Assembly (NCBI GenBank): GCA_037952775.1
Contig: JBANAY010000003.1
Span: 33,418,001 to 33,482,000, forward strand
DNA length: 64,000 nucleotides
Origin: Clonostachys chloroleuca
Lineage: Eukaryota > Ascomycota > Sordariomycetes > Hypocreales > Bionectriaceae
Direction of reading: 5' to 3'
The notes below the pieces were generated by a model that ran no database searches, was not told the DNA's origin, and saw nothing but the letters and a program-made list of their open reading frames with translations. Shown one piece after another: positions 20,301-31,060 of this stretch (position 1 is the stretch's first letter; each line of letters starts with the position of its first letter). A program made the position numbers and the translations under genes.

Positions 20301-22460
20301 GGCTCTCCTTGGCTCTCCGTTGGGCGCCCATCCTGCTCAGAGTCGCCATACTTTCTCGCCAAATCCCTCTCTGGGCTGGGTTGACCCATGGACGGATCTT
20401 CGCACCCCTAGCAGGAGAGGCCAGCAAGCGGGACCAGTCGTTCGGGAATCGTGAATCCCAAGGTAGTGGTAGACAGGACGGTCCGCCCGCCCAGCTTTCC
20501 CAATGCTCTGGGAAGAGTAGCCACCAACGACTTCATCTGCCACGAGCTTTGACGCTAGGCCGTCGAGCGAATGGGAAGAGATGGATGAGAGTGGGAATAA
20601 GGAAAAGACGACGTCGCCCCCTCTCAGGTCAGAACAAAACGCCACGTCGTTTATATCAATCTCCTTTGACGTATTCTCGAGTCCGTTCTGGGGCAGCCAA
20701 CCAGCTGAGGTAGCTCGAACCCCTCCCACATCCGTCTCAGTCGGTCACCGACTGTGGCCCTCGAGACCGGGGTTCTTCTGGGCAGTTCAGCTCTGGCGAG
20801 ACCGGCCTCATCTCATTATTGTGTCTGGCGCTGGGCTTGTGCGCGTGGCCTCCCGACTTATGCTCCCGCCCGCATACGTAAGTGCGGTGCCTCCTGCGGC
20901 CCATCAATCAGATGATACTTTCAGATATCTGCGTGAAACATATTCGTAATGTCCTTTTGCAATAAGAAGCCAGAGCAGAAAGTCTTGTACTGGTGGGAAC
21001 CAACACGGCCTCCCGACTCAATTGTTCTTGAGATCATATGTATTGTGCTTGAGAGGTGAAACACCGGGGCTGCAGCCTCCCACAATGTCGTCCTCCCCAG
21101 CACGGCATGTTCCGCCAGCCACCAGTGAATGGACCATCTGGGAGCTTGCAAACAGTTGGGCATCCCAATATATTACTTCATGCCAAGGGCGGCAAGTCCA
21201 GCCTGGGAAGACGCTTGGACTTGAGTGCAGATCGCTTACGAACATCCAAGTGAGACATGCCCATCTACCTGCCGTATCGAACCTATTCACAGCGGAGATG
21301 CTATTGTGTGCCGTAGCTTTGCTTTTTTCCGCGGCTGGGTCCAGCCCATGGTCGAAAGGCTGACGGAGCCCGCCAAGTCCTGGAAGCTCGTAATTGTTTG
21401 AGTGTGATGCTGCTAATGCAGCATAATACAAGTGATAAGTACACCGCCACACACATTTCTTGCTGCATGGTTTGCTATCACTTTGGCAAAACAAAAATGC
21501 ATTTTCATGCATAAGTCGGTTCGAGTGGGCTCGCATTTGTGCATTGTGCGTCGATTATGTTCACCAAAGGGACGATGTGGTTCAAGTCTCGGCCGTCTTT
21601 TGAATTGGGCTGTGATGACAATGTCATCGGTTAGCCAGGTTTTGTGTAGAGAATAGGACGATGACGTGCTCTCCTGCCGCTGTGTAAGTAAGAGGTTAAT
21701 AGTCCACTTGCTCATGGGGAAACGTGCAATAGAGATCGAGGGATGACGAAGGATGGGTGGAGAGACTGAAATGCATAGTCAAGGCAGAAAAGAGACAAAG
21801 ACACTGAAGGGGACTGATCTTTGAGCCAACTCATCCCCATCATCGGGAAGTGAATTAGTTATTATGGTGCTACCAGTCTGAGATCTATCATTACGATAAC
21901 TATACTGATCAGAAGCATCCGAAATGACTTCCCGAGCGACTCATGTGCTTCGATCCTGCCCTTCCACCTCCGATGGGGCCATAGATGTCGCAAATGTAGC
22001 TCGATGCGAGGTTGGGAAGAGATGTTGAATATCTCTTTCATCTTCGCCCCTAAAGGCGTGAAGCGTTCCCCACTGAAGCCTCAAAATCAAAGGGTATCTC
22101 AGTGCAGAGTTGTGCCTCTATTGGACCGGACCTTTTTTATCCATTCCTCCGTGCAGGGAAAATAAATACCTGCCGGGGTAACCGAACTCCTGTCTCTGTT
22201 GAAAGACGCCGCTCACTCCGTTCGCTGTGTATCATGAAAGACCGAATTGGTCCTTTTTGGAGTATCGTTAAAACAAGAATGAGAATTTCATGTCGAAAAC
22301 CGACGTGACCACATCCCAGTGCGGGGTATACAAAGATTCGTTGAGAACCGTACGCTGTCTATGAGCGCATCGTAACGAAAATGGAGTCATGTGGAAATAA
22401 TTTCACATTATTATCCATGCGAAGAGCTGTTGAATTACTCTCCGCCTTTTGTTAGCTCAT
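17327..22460. other. 5.1 kb gene-free region
   Basis: The left end is the promoter of the preceding minus-strand gene and the right end the 3' UTR of SAM synthetase. Between them I find no frame with protein character. The longest overlapping frames (18574-19219) sit on both strands in a GC-rich patch and contain no domain. I also looked by eye for tRNA B-boxes and spliceosomal RNA core motifs and found none. It may contain long non-coding transcripts or distant regulatory DNA; the sequence alone does not show this. Confidence 0.4.
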
Positions 22461-23802
22461 TTAGAACTTGAGCTCCTTGGGCTGTTCCCAAGAGAAGTTC
22501 TGGTTGGTACCGAAGTGACCGTTCTTGGCGGTCTGGAGGTAGATGGGGCGGTCCAGGTTCAGCTCACGGACAATAACACCGGGGCGGAGGTCGAAGTTCT
22601 TGTTAATGATCTCGACCAGCTCGGCAGAGCTCTTGTCGGAGGTACCGTAGGTGTCAACGTGGATGGAGAGGGGCTCAGCAACACCAATGGCGTAGGAGAA
22701 CTGAACAAGGGCACGACGAGCGAGCTTGGCGTTGACCAGGGACTTGGCGACCCATCGGGCGAGGTAAGCAGCAGATCTGTCGACCTTGGAGAAATCCTTG
22801 CCGGAGAAGGCACCACCACCGTGGGCACCCCAGCCACCGTAGGTGTCGACAATGATCTTGCGGCCAGTGAGACCGGCGTCACCCTGGGGGCCACCAATGA
22901 TGAAGAGACCAGAGGGTTGGATCTGAAAAACGAATTAGCGTCCATGTTCCGACCGGCTTAAGTTGCCCACGAGGAGCAAGAAAAATTCGAACTTACGTGA
23001 TAGATGGTGTTCTCGTCAAGGTACTTGGCGGGGATGGTGGCCTTGATGATCTTCTCCTTGATCTCCTTGCGGAGCTGCTCAGTGGTGATATCAGGAGAGT
23101 GCTGGGCAGAGACGACGACGGTGTGGACACGCTGGGGAACAACGGCACCACCATCCTTCTTGTACTCAATGGTGACCTGGGTCTTGGTGTCAGGGCGGAG
23201 CCATGGCAGAGAGCCGTCACGGCGGGCAGCAGACATGGCAGCGTTCAGCTTGTGGGCGAAGAGGAGAGTGAGAGGGAAGAGCTCGGGGGTCTCGTCGGTG
23301 GCATAGCCGAACATGATACCCTGGTCACCAGCACCGAGCTTCTCGAGAGCCTCATCGTAGTGGAGACCCTGAGCGATATCGGGGGATTGCTGCTCAATGG
23401 CGACGAGAAGGTTGCAGGTCTTGTAGTCAAAGCCCTTGTCAGAGTGATCGTAGCCGATGTCCTTGATGGCATCACGGACGGTCTTCTGGTAATCAATCTG
23501 GGCGCGGGTAGAGATCTCGCCGAAGACCATGATCATGCCGGTCTTGGTGGCGGTCTCGCAAGCAACCTTGGAGAGGGGGTCCTGAGCCAAGCAGGCATCG
23601 AGGATGGCATCGGAGACCTGGTCGGCAATCTTGTCGGGGTGGCCCTCACCGACAGACTCGGACTGGAAACAAAGTGCGCGTGTTAGAAAGAGGGGCTGTC
23701 CTTGGGCCAGAAATTCGTGCTTGGTTACACAAATGGCGGACTTACGGTGAAGAGGAAGTTGGGCTCGTCCTGGTGGACGCCGTTGGTACCGTTGGCAGCC
23801 AT
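22461..23802 (-). CDS. S-adenosylmethionine synthetase
   Basis: Exons 23746-23802, 22997-23662 and 22461-22922 (introns 23663-23745 and 22923-22996, both gtaagt...cag) encode 394 residues, the normal length for eukaryotic MAT. The enzyme makes S-adenosylmethionine from methionine and ATP in the cytosol. Family motifs are present: [13 protein letters not shown] at the start, [12 protein letters not shown] (ATP-binding), [35 protein letters not shown] and GGGAFSGKD (phosphate-binding), [11 protein letters not shown], and the conserved end. The GGGAFSGKD lysine and the GHPDK histidine are intact. The first intron follows codon 19, within FT|SESVGE. A further intron lies in the 5' leader, listed separately. 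This is one of the clearest genes in the window. Confidence 0.97.
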
Positions 23803-25466
23803 TGTGAATAGATTATGTGATTACGGAGAGAGGGGTCAGGGAAGAAAGGTTGCAAGGCTCTGGGAGGAGGACCGCTTTGCAAGAGACCAACGAGGGGCAA
23901 TTTCGCTGGGAGAAACTACAATGGAAAGAATTGAGTTAGCAATCGGGAACAGGAGGTGGTATGGTAGCAGCTGAGGGAGAAGCTGAGGCTTGGATTGACT
24001 CACAAGAAATGGCTGGAGGTGGAAGAAGTGCAAAAGGTTGAAGATTGAGCAGGAAGAAAGAAAGCAAGAAAAGTCGCGGTGATGATCCTTTTTAGGACTG
24101 GTGGGGGGCGGCAACGACTCAACAACAAAACCACCGCCTGCCCCTCGCAGCCCCTGGTCAAGAGCAGCGAGAGGGCGGTCGGCAGTACCTCTTCGCTCAT
24201 GGTACCTCGAGCCCACTCAGACTGGGCGGCTGCCGGGCGCTGTGGCTCGGGTCACTCCAATGTACACACGCACTAAAGGCGGGGGCCGGGATCAAGAGGG
24301 GACGGTGTCAAGCTCCAGATCCGCTGGTCACTGCTCATAGGGCAGTACTTGCTCCGGATATGCACCGGACAGCAAAAGTTCAGGTAACCCCGCATCCTGA
24401 AGAGCTTGGCTCACTATGCCCGTCCCGAAATTCGCAACGGGATTGCGCCATCGGCTAGAAACCCAACCACGAAATTTTTTTCCCTTGGAAGCCAGACCCA
24501 TACCTGCCGCTTTATTTGATGGGACTACGAATCTACGACAGCTAGGAAGTACTTCCTCGCACGAACCAGCACCCCACGCTCTCGCACGACCTCTCTGGTT
24601 GGCTGACGGTGTCACCACTCCAGCCTTGGATGTGGTGATGATAACACCTGTCGCTATGCTATTCAGCGATAACTCAGATTGGTGCTATCGGCAGATACCT
24701 CCCGATATTGTCCCCGACCCCGCTCGAGAGTCCTCCCTCGTTCCCAGAACTCTCCGGGGTAACTCGCCGATGAAGAGTCATTGCCATCCTTGTAGGTGAC
24801 ATTGGGCATGAAGCGTTGGTAGGATTTTTCTTATGGTATCGCATCCTTGGCAAGCCATGCCCGGGAAGGCTATCCTCGGACATGACGAAACTCTCCATAC
24901 AATCACATGTATATATATGCGGCAGTATACGGCACCCCGTAATCATTGCATTAGCACGGATGAATTGGTGGTGGGCAGCTCGGTTCTGAGGTGTTACACC
25001 GTACCATACCTCATGAAATGTGAGCTCTTATCTTTGGTTCCAGACCGGTACGGTACCAATTGGCAGTGCTACGCAATAGTCGGCATAACCCATAATATGT
25101 AACCACGTGCGTATTTGGCGTAACTGCACACACGACAGCCACGCCGACGGAATTATTTTGACCAGTACTAATTTACGAACAAGGGTCTTAGACAAGTTGA
25201 CTCTGTTTCTTAGTGCTGGCAGACATGTATCACGTGATGATAACGGGATATCTGAAGTTAGCCCGTTTTGGTAAGTGGCGGGCTAGGAAAAAAAAGTTAT
25301 GATGGAGCTCGGTGATGTAGGTGGTCAGTTTTTGGAGGGGTGACAAACAGCTCCTCAACCATACTTGCCTGGAACAATCAGCTCCAACACGCACAACGCC
25401 AGCATTTACATTTGTGCACTCCCTTAGCAAATTGTATAAGAGGTTGAGGGTCCGTCGCCAATCACC
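23803..25466. promoter_or_regulatory. Divergent region between SAM synthetase and GPN3
   Basis: A 1.66 kb region with start codons on both sides. On the SAM synthetase side it holds the 5' leader with its own intron, and a pyrimidine-rich zone (minus strand) about 24000-24100 where transcription probably begins. On the GPN3 side the last 300 bp are AT-rich. A CACGTG E-box-like word sits in atcacgtgat at about 25230-25239. No gene is visible in between. Confidence 0.45.
23916..24003 (-). other. Intron in the 5' leader of SAM synthetase
   Basis: Read on the minus strand, this 88 nt segment starts gtgagtcaatcc, contains gattgctaactc as branch site, and ends ttccattgtag. All three signals match fungal intron consensus, and it lies 114 nt before the ATG in the untranslated leader. 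Leader introns are common in highly expressed fungal genes. Prediction from sequence only. Confidence 0.65.
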
Positions 25467-26453
25467 ATGAGTAAGTTTGGCGCCATGGTGATGGGCCCTG
25501 CGGGTGCCGGCAAGGTGAGGAACAGAAATTGCGAATGCGAAACCAACCGCTCGCTTATGCATCAGAGCTAACACATGTCGTAGTCAACATTCTGTGCCGC
25601 TCTCATTACCCATCTGCAATTGAATCGACGGTCCGCCTTTTACGTCAACCTTGACCCGGCAGCCGAGACTTTCGAACACACACCGGATCTCGATATCAAG
25701 GAGCTCATCTCTTTACACGATGCCATGGAAGAAGTCGGGCTGGGGCCCAACGGAGGTCTCATATACTGTTTCGAGTTCCTAATGGAGAACCTGGACTGGT
25801 TGACGGAGGCCATCGACAACCTGACTGAAGACTACCTCATCATCTTCGACATGCCAGGGCAGATCGAGCTCTACACCCATGTCCCCATCCTGCCAGCACT
25901 CATGAAGTTCCTCTCCCAGCCTGGCTCGCTCGACATCCGCATGGCCGCTGTCTACCTTCTCGAGGCAACTTTTGTCGTCGACCGCGCCAAGTTCTTCGCC
26001 GGTACCCTGAGCGCCATGAGCGCCATGCTGATGCTTGAGGTGCCACACATCAACGTCCTCTCCAAGATGGACCTGGTCAAGGGTCAAGTGAAGAAGAAGG
26101 ACATGAAGAAATTCCTCACTCCAGACACAGCCCTTCTGGACGACGACCCCATGGAGCGCTCGAGACGCAGGGCTGGCGGGGCCGACGAGGATCTAGCCGA
26201 TGAGGCGAAGCGCCCGGACGAGAAGGACCAGGTGATGAAGGGTGCCAGCTTCCGACGACTAAACCGGGCTGTGGCCGGTCTGATCGAAAGTTTTAGTATG
26301 GTCAACTTTCTGAAGCTGGATGTGACCAATGAGGACAGCGTCGGTGCCATTTTGAGCTACATCGATGACTGTATACAGTTTCACGAGGCTCAGGAGCCTA
26401 AAGACCCCAACGACGAGGAATTTGAGGACCATGATGATGAAGCTGAAGAGTAG
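25467..26453 (+). CDS. GPN-loop GTPase 3 (Gpn3-like)
   Basis: Exons 25467-25514 and 25584-26453 encode 305 residues; the 69 nt intron has donor gtgagg and acceptor tcgtag. The start MSKFGAMVMGPAGAGK gives the Walker A motif, which the intron cuts between GK and ST. The family-defining Gly-Pro-Asn loop reads GPNGGLIYCFEF. DMPGQIELYTH is the G3 region and LSKMDLVKG the base-recognition motif. The C-terminus is strongly acidic (EEFEDHDDEAEE). An insertion with DDDPMERSRRR and DEAKRPDEK is typical of fungal Gpn3. Gpn GTPases work as Gpn1/Gpn3 dimers in assembly and nuclear import of RNA polymerase II. It converges on the Apq12 gene. Confidence 0.95.
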
Positions 26454-26906
26454 AGCTGAGCCATCTTGCTCATTTTGTCTTGGTTTCTTGGGTCGAGGCT
26501 ATATTTACAATGGTTGTGCAAAGCGACGGCGTTAGGGATTACATGATAGTCGGACTTATAAAAAAATAATCCAGTCATATTTGAACACATACATCCACCT
26601 TTTTACAAATTACACCACACAAAAGGTTAACAACCGTCAAGGCTCTCTTGTAACCCAATAATATTAGACATCCAAAGTTGGAACAATACCGGGAGTAGCG
26701 TCGTAATAGGTAGAAGTAGACATCGGAAGAAAGACGAAAAAGAGGAGACCAAGGACCAGCCAAATGCGGCCTCGACAACCTTGTCGTTTGTTTTGGCCAG
26801 ACCAGACGCCCCGCGCGCGCTCCGAAACAAAAACTCCCCAACCCGTCGACTCCCTACACCCTTTCACCGCCCTTCTCAAGTCCCTGCTCTTCCCCCTTGT
26901 TCTTCG
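26454..26906. other. Convergent 3' region of GPN3 and Apq12 genes
   Basis: A 453 bp gap between two stop codons. The AT-rich middle (26560-26720, ttataaaaaaataatcc) fits polyadenylation signals for both genes. No gene recognised. Confidence 0.4.
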
Positions 26907-27425
26907 TCACCGCTGGGCGGCTCTGCTCGCGGACCCAGCCCGCTGCTGGCTCTCGTACTGCCGATACTCCTCCAGCCAGATGTCCTTGACCGCCGCGCCG
27001 AACCCCATCACCTTGCTGATGACCACCACGACGTCCCTGACGGTCTGCTCCGGCCCGCGGGACCACATGAAGGCGACCAGCGCGGCGACGACGCCCCAGA
27101 GCGCCAGGCGCGCCATCACCCGCGTCCACCACATCATCAGCCTGTGCACCCAGCTCATGACGACGAAGACGGCCGTCGCCACGGCCACGGCCACCACTAG
27201 CCCCGTGTACCCCTGGTTGTCGGCCACGAGCTCGAGCAGCCTCTCGATCAGCGGCTCGACGTGGGGGTAGACGGCGTCGTACGCGCTCTGAGCGTGCGTG
27301 AGGGCGACCTGCTTGTAGGTCTGGAAGGGCGACTGCGGGTGCAGGAGGTAGGTCTCGATCTGGTCCATGATCTCGGACGGGAGGACCATGCCCAGGAGGT
27401 GTGTGGCCATGGACGTGTTGGACAT
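26907..27425 (-). CDS. Apq12-family nuclear envelope/ER membrane protein
   Basis: A single-exon gene of 172 residues. The frame is open 71 codons further upstream, but the ATG at 27425 (MSNTSMATHLLGMVLP) begins the part that looks conserved. A block ETYLLHPQSPFQTYKQVALTHAQ is followed by VEPLIERLLELVADN. Two hydrophobic spans come next (about residues 76-98 with VVAVAVATAVFVVMSWVH, and about 108-125 with LALWGVVAALVAFMW), then SRGPEQTVRDVVVVISKVM and an IWLEEYRQYESQQR tail. In yeast Apq12 is an integral ER/nuclear-envelope protein needed for nuclear pore assembly and membrane fluidity; the fungal domain has this two-span layout. The codons are very GC-rich at third positions. Confidence 0.8.
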   Translation of the reverse strand: MSNTSMATHLLGMVLPSEIMDQIETYLLHPQSPFQTYKQVALTHAQSAYDAVYPHVEPLIERLLELVADNQGYTGLVVAVAVATAVFVVMSWVHRLMMWWTRVMARLALWGVVAALVAFMWSRGPEQTVRDVVVVISKVMGFGAAVKDIWLEEYRQYESQQRAGSASRAAQR

Positions 27426-28369
27426 TGTTGTGTGCCGGGTCTGGAAGGTAGGTTGGGCCGGCTTGAGGGAAGATAGTTGAAATGATGGTTTTTCCGTCGG
27501 AAGGGAGAGGGAGGGATGAGATGTGTGATGTGGCCACAAGCAGTCCTGCCGGCGCGTGCGCGTTGGGTCGTAGAAATATACTACGTCGAGAGTTGCAGCG
27601 CACGGGAAAGCGCAAACTGCTCTTTGTGGATGGACCACAATGCGACCCTGTAACCCGACAGGCGTGTCGGGCTCCAGCGAGATAGGGGACCTAGTAGGCC
27701 TAAAAGCGGTGTTGTAAAGTGGGCCTCGAGTCTCTATTTTGTTGTTGTTTCAAGGGTCCTCCCGAGGCTCGACGCTATTACTGTACACACTGAGAATATA
27801 CCATCTCAACCTTAGGTAATTAATCTACAACTATAACCCGTAAACTAGTTTGTGCAGGGCCGTAGGAAGATATATCGAGGTGATTCATTAATAGAAGTAT
27901 CGTGCCCGTATTTCTATTTATATACACATCCCAAAGTATATATACCTGCTAAACATAATCTCGAAAAATGTAAACCTCATAGGCTGCTCGCTCCTAAGTC
28001 AGCTCTCAAGACAACCAGGGAAACCCATCCCAAAGACAGGTAGCGGCTAGTATGTGAACAACCTAACCGAAACCAACAGTGTATATAGGAGAAGGAAAAA
28101 GAAATCCGCAAACAAACAATGCTCATCGAAAGTGTTCTCAAGGGTATCGATATCAGACAAAAGAAAGATCACATAAGATTATACAGCTTTTGTCGTTGTC
28201 AAAGAATCAAAAAAGAGGACATGGCGCGTTACCATAGACACGACCCAGAAATAAACGATGGGAAACCATCTTTCCCGTCAGACCTGACTCCGGCAATATT
28301 AAACTCCTCGTAAGTTGGAAAGAAAGTTCAGTCAACCATTTCCTATGCCTCCCATTCTATTCTTTCCGA
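27426..28369. promoter_or_regulatory. Promoter region of the Apq12 gene and 3' flank of the next gene
   Basis: A 944 bp gap. The first 300 bp beyond 27425 should be the Apq12 promoter. From about 27780 the sequence is AT-rich with many short A/T runs and no coding character, as expected for the 3' flank of the following minus-strand gene. Confidence 0.4.
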
Positions 28370-31060
28370 TTATGGCAGTTCCTCGAGTCCCTCCAGAATC
28401 CGGCGGGCCGCATCGATTTTCCGCCTATACATGCGTGCTTCTGCTCCAGCCCGTGAGCTCTCCCCCAAGGCCAGCACACACTTGCCAAGACTGGCCACCA
28501 GTCTCTCGACAGCGATCTGGTCCTCCTTGGCCAGACTCTGCAGCTGTGCTGTCGAGCTCTGGTCTTTTGCGTTGTCTCCATCACAAATATTTGTGGCCTC
28601 GCTCTTGAGAGACTCAGAAACCTGCACCAGCGCAGGATCAGGAGATCCGCCAGGTGTCAAAACACCACCGTTCAATTTCGCTCTACCTACCAGAGGAAAG
28701 CTACGGCTCGTCCCCATCGACTCAAAGGATGATGTTGAAGGCCGGTGCATCCTCTGAGCGGCGGAACTAGCAGGTCGGTAAACCACCGGGTTCTGGCGGT
28801 GCCTATTCGATTGTCGTGATGATTGTCGTGATGATTGCCGAGACGACTGGCGGGATGATTGACGGGATGCGTGATTGTCGCGTTTGGTGACCCCTTCGTG
28901 AGCCAAGTAGAATTCATCTTCATCCGCGCTTTGGAACGCCGAACTTCGGCTTGCCCTACCCTCTGTGGCTGTAGCAAAGGTATCCACCGACGAAATCGTT
29001 TCTAGGCTAAGCCTTCTCCTCCTGGACGCTGCGGATATGACTGGGCCTCGGGTGGTTTCGACTGAGCTGTCGGAGAAGTCACTCTCATCGGAAGCCACAT
29101 CACCTTCAGCCCGCCGGCTGATGCTTCCCAATGCAGAGTGCAGGAAGAAGTGCTCATAGTCAAAGGCATCTTCTCTGTCCTCATGTGAAAGCTGAACCTG
29201 GGGAGCGTCTTCGTACAAAGAGTCACCACTCTCGCTTGTCCAGTCGGAATGATCAGTCTGACTCTCCGTCTCATGAGCGTCACCAAAGCCCGCAGCCAGC
29301 TTGATTGAGCCACCGTCCTCTCCATTAATATCATCCCCATTCTCTGTTCGCACATCATCGACGTCTTCACTTCTGACAATGGCTTGATCTTTCTGTCCAA
29401 CGTATTGCGTTGGGGTCGTTGCATCAGGTGAAGGCTCACGATACTGTTGTGTAGGCGTCTTCTTGCCCTGCCCATTCGTAACAGTTTCAATTTTTGGCTT
29501 GTCCAGACCAGCTGGGGCTTCCTCTTTTTCTAGCATGTGTTCCTGAGGCTGTGGAGTCTCGGCACCGTCGCCATCGTTGATCCAAGACGCCCGGGGGTGG
29601 CCTCTCCTGAGCGAAGAGCGCGAATCTCTCTAGGCTCCATCAGACCATGATCCCATCGCGCATGCGTGAAGGGGCTAGGGGTTCGTAGACTCTGCAAACT
29701 TCGTCTCTTCAGGCTATCCACTCTCGCCTGCTCCCTCAGACTTGAAATCTTTCCCTTCAAGTCCTGCATCTGGTCGTGCAGATCCCGCATCTGTGCGGCC
29801 GAGGCAGAGCGATTCAGCGATTTCTCAGAGTAAGTGCTCAAGGTAGGGCTCAAATACCCCGAGCCTCGGACCTCGTTCATTGTGGGGTCGGTTTCCGAAA
29901 TGTCATCAAGAATATCTTCGCCTTCACTCAAAATCTCCAGTGATGTGTCCAGAGGATGGTGGGATATTGTCGGCGTTGCCCCATCTGATTGAGGCGTCAT
30001 TTCGTTTCGTTTCGAGGGATTCGTGGGATCACGATATCCACCTGAAGAGCCGAGGGCACTCGCCGCTCTACGGGGGAAGGGCGAAGGCTTAGTGAGATCG
30101 CGTGTTCCATCTTCGCTTCTTATCCTCGAGTGGTGAGGAGCGTTGGGAGCTGGCTGATCTTTCCTGAATGAGACCGGTCGTCCAATCGTTGGTGAGGGCG
30201 TCGATTCGACGATGTCTGAAGCTGGAGAATAGGCGAGTGAGGTCCTGGCTCTAGTCAAGTTTCCTTCCATTGCCTAAACAGACGAATTAGAGAACCAGAT
30301 GGCCCTGAGAAGCTGGATGATAGACCCTCCCACTTACCGTCAATCTACGCTTGGCATTGGCTAGGATGCGCTCAGCCCTGTCACTGATATATGCCGTAGA
30401 ATATTTATCATCAGGGTCACTCGTGATCCTCTGCTCAATTCGGCGACCCTGTGGTGCTGTGCCCTCAACGTAGTATGATGCCATGCTTTCTTCGTCGTCG
30501 CCTTGAAAGCTACTGTCGCCCACACTCACTGAATCATCAAACTCCTCAAACGCTTGGTTTCCAGACGGTCCGATCGTCGTAATCGTGCTGACGGAAGCGT
30601 TCGAGCCGCGCCTTTCGCGGGCTGCGATTTTTGCCCTCCATTGCTGAGCCTTGGCCGTTAATTCGCCAACCGATCCATATGTCTCGTTCTCGTCCATTTG
30701 CATCGAGTACCGCGAAGATGCCCTTCTTGACCCTACCCCCGCATTACTCTCCGCCTCGGTGACCTCTCCAATGTCTGAGAGCATTGTTCCGTTTCCATAG
30801 ATAATTGGCGTGGATATGGGGATTGCTCGCTGGCCAAAGTTCTGTGGCGGAAGTTGGAAGTCCATGCGAGCCGCATTTGGGTCCTCCCAGATCCTCAGGG
30901 AGGACTGCGAGAGTCCTTGGGGCGAGTCTGGCATGTCGTAGTCAGGCAGAATCAAATCCGGGTTGGTTAAGGTCGGTGATCCGGGCTCAGGCCCATGCGA
31001 TGGGCCGGACGACTGGTGGCGGACGTCCATTTGGCCGTTGGCATAAACTGTGGCGGCCAT
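28370..31060 (-). CDS. Large Ser-rich conserved fungal protein of unknown function, one-base frameshift
   Basis: Exons 30338-31060 and 28370-30273 (64 nt intron, gtaagt...tttag) would give about 875 residues with one base added. The start MAATVYANGQMDV leads into PDLILPDYDMPDSPQGLSQS and RAIPISTPIIYGNGTMLSDI, which look strongly conserved. Then come predicted coiled stretches (TAKAQQWRAKIAARERRGS, AERILANAKRRLT, QMRDLHDQMQDLKGKISSL). The second half is acidic and Ser-rich with five SRQS units, and a C-terminal helix EARMYRRKIDAARRILEGLEELP. The frame breaks in a C5 run (plus-strand G at 29593-29597) between RSGEATP and ASWINDGDGAE; one more C rejoins the two parts and no splice pair is present. 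The character is disordered with short coiled coils, like scaffold or cell-cycle/polarity proteins, but I know of no function. Confidence 0.75.
28811..28870 (-). repeat. Five imperfect 12-bp tandem units encoding SRQS/RQSS repeats
   Basis: Five 12-base units (attgtcgtgatg, twice exact, then three diverged copies) run in frame within the large Ser-rich gene. They encode repeated Ser-Arg-Gln-Ser. Units differ mainly at synonymous positions. This is a coding minisatellite and its copy number may vary. Confidence 0.85.

Noticed and set aside
22449..23686. Plus-strand frames of 170 and 229 residues opposite SAM synthetase
   Set aside because: Shadows of a highly biased coding strand; the minus strand gives a complete, well-known enzyme.
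28811..28870. Short regular repeat, considered as CRISPR-like
   Set aside because: The units are 12 bp, head-to-tail with no spacers, and in frame within a protein gene of a eukaryote.
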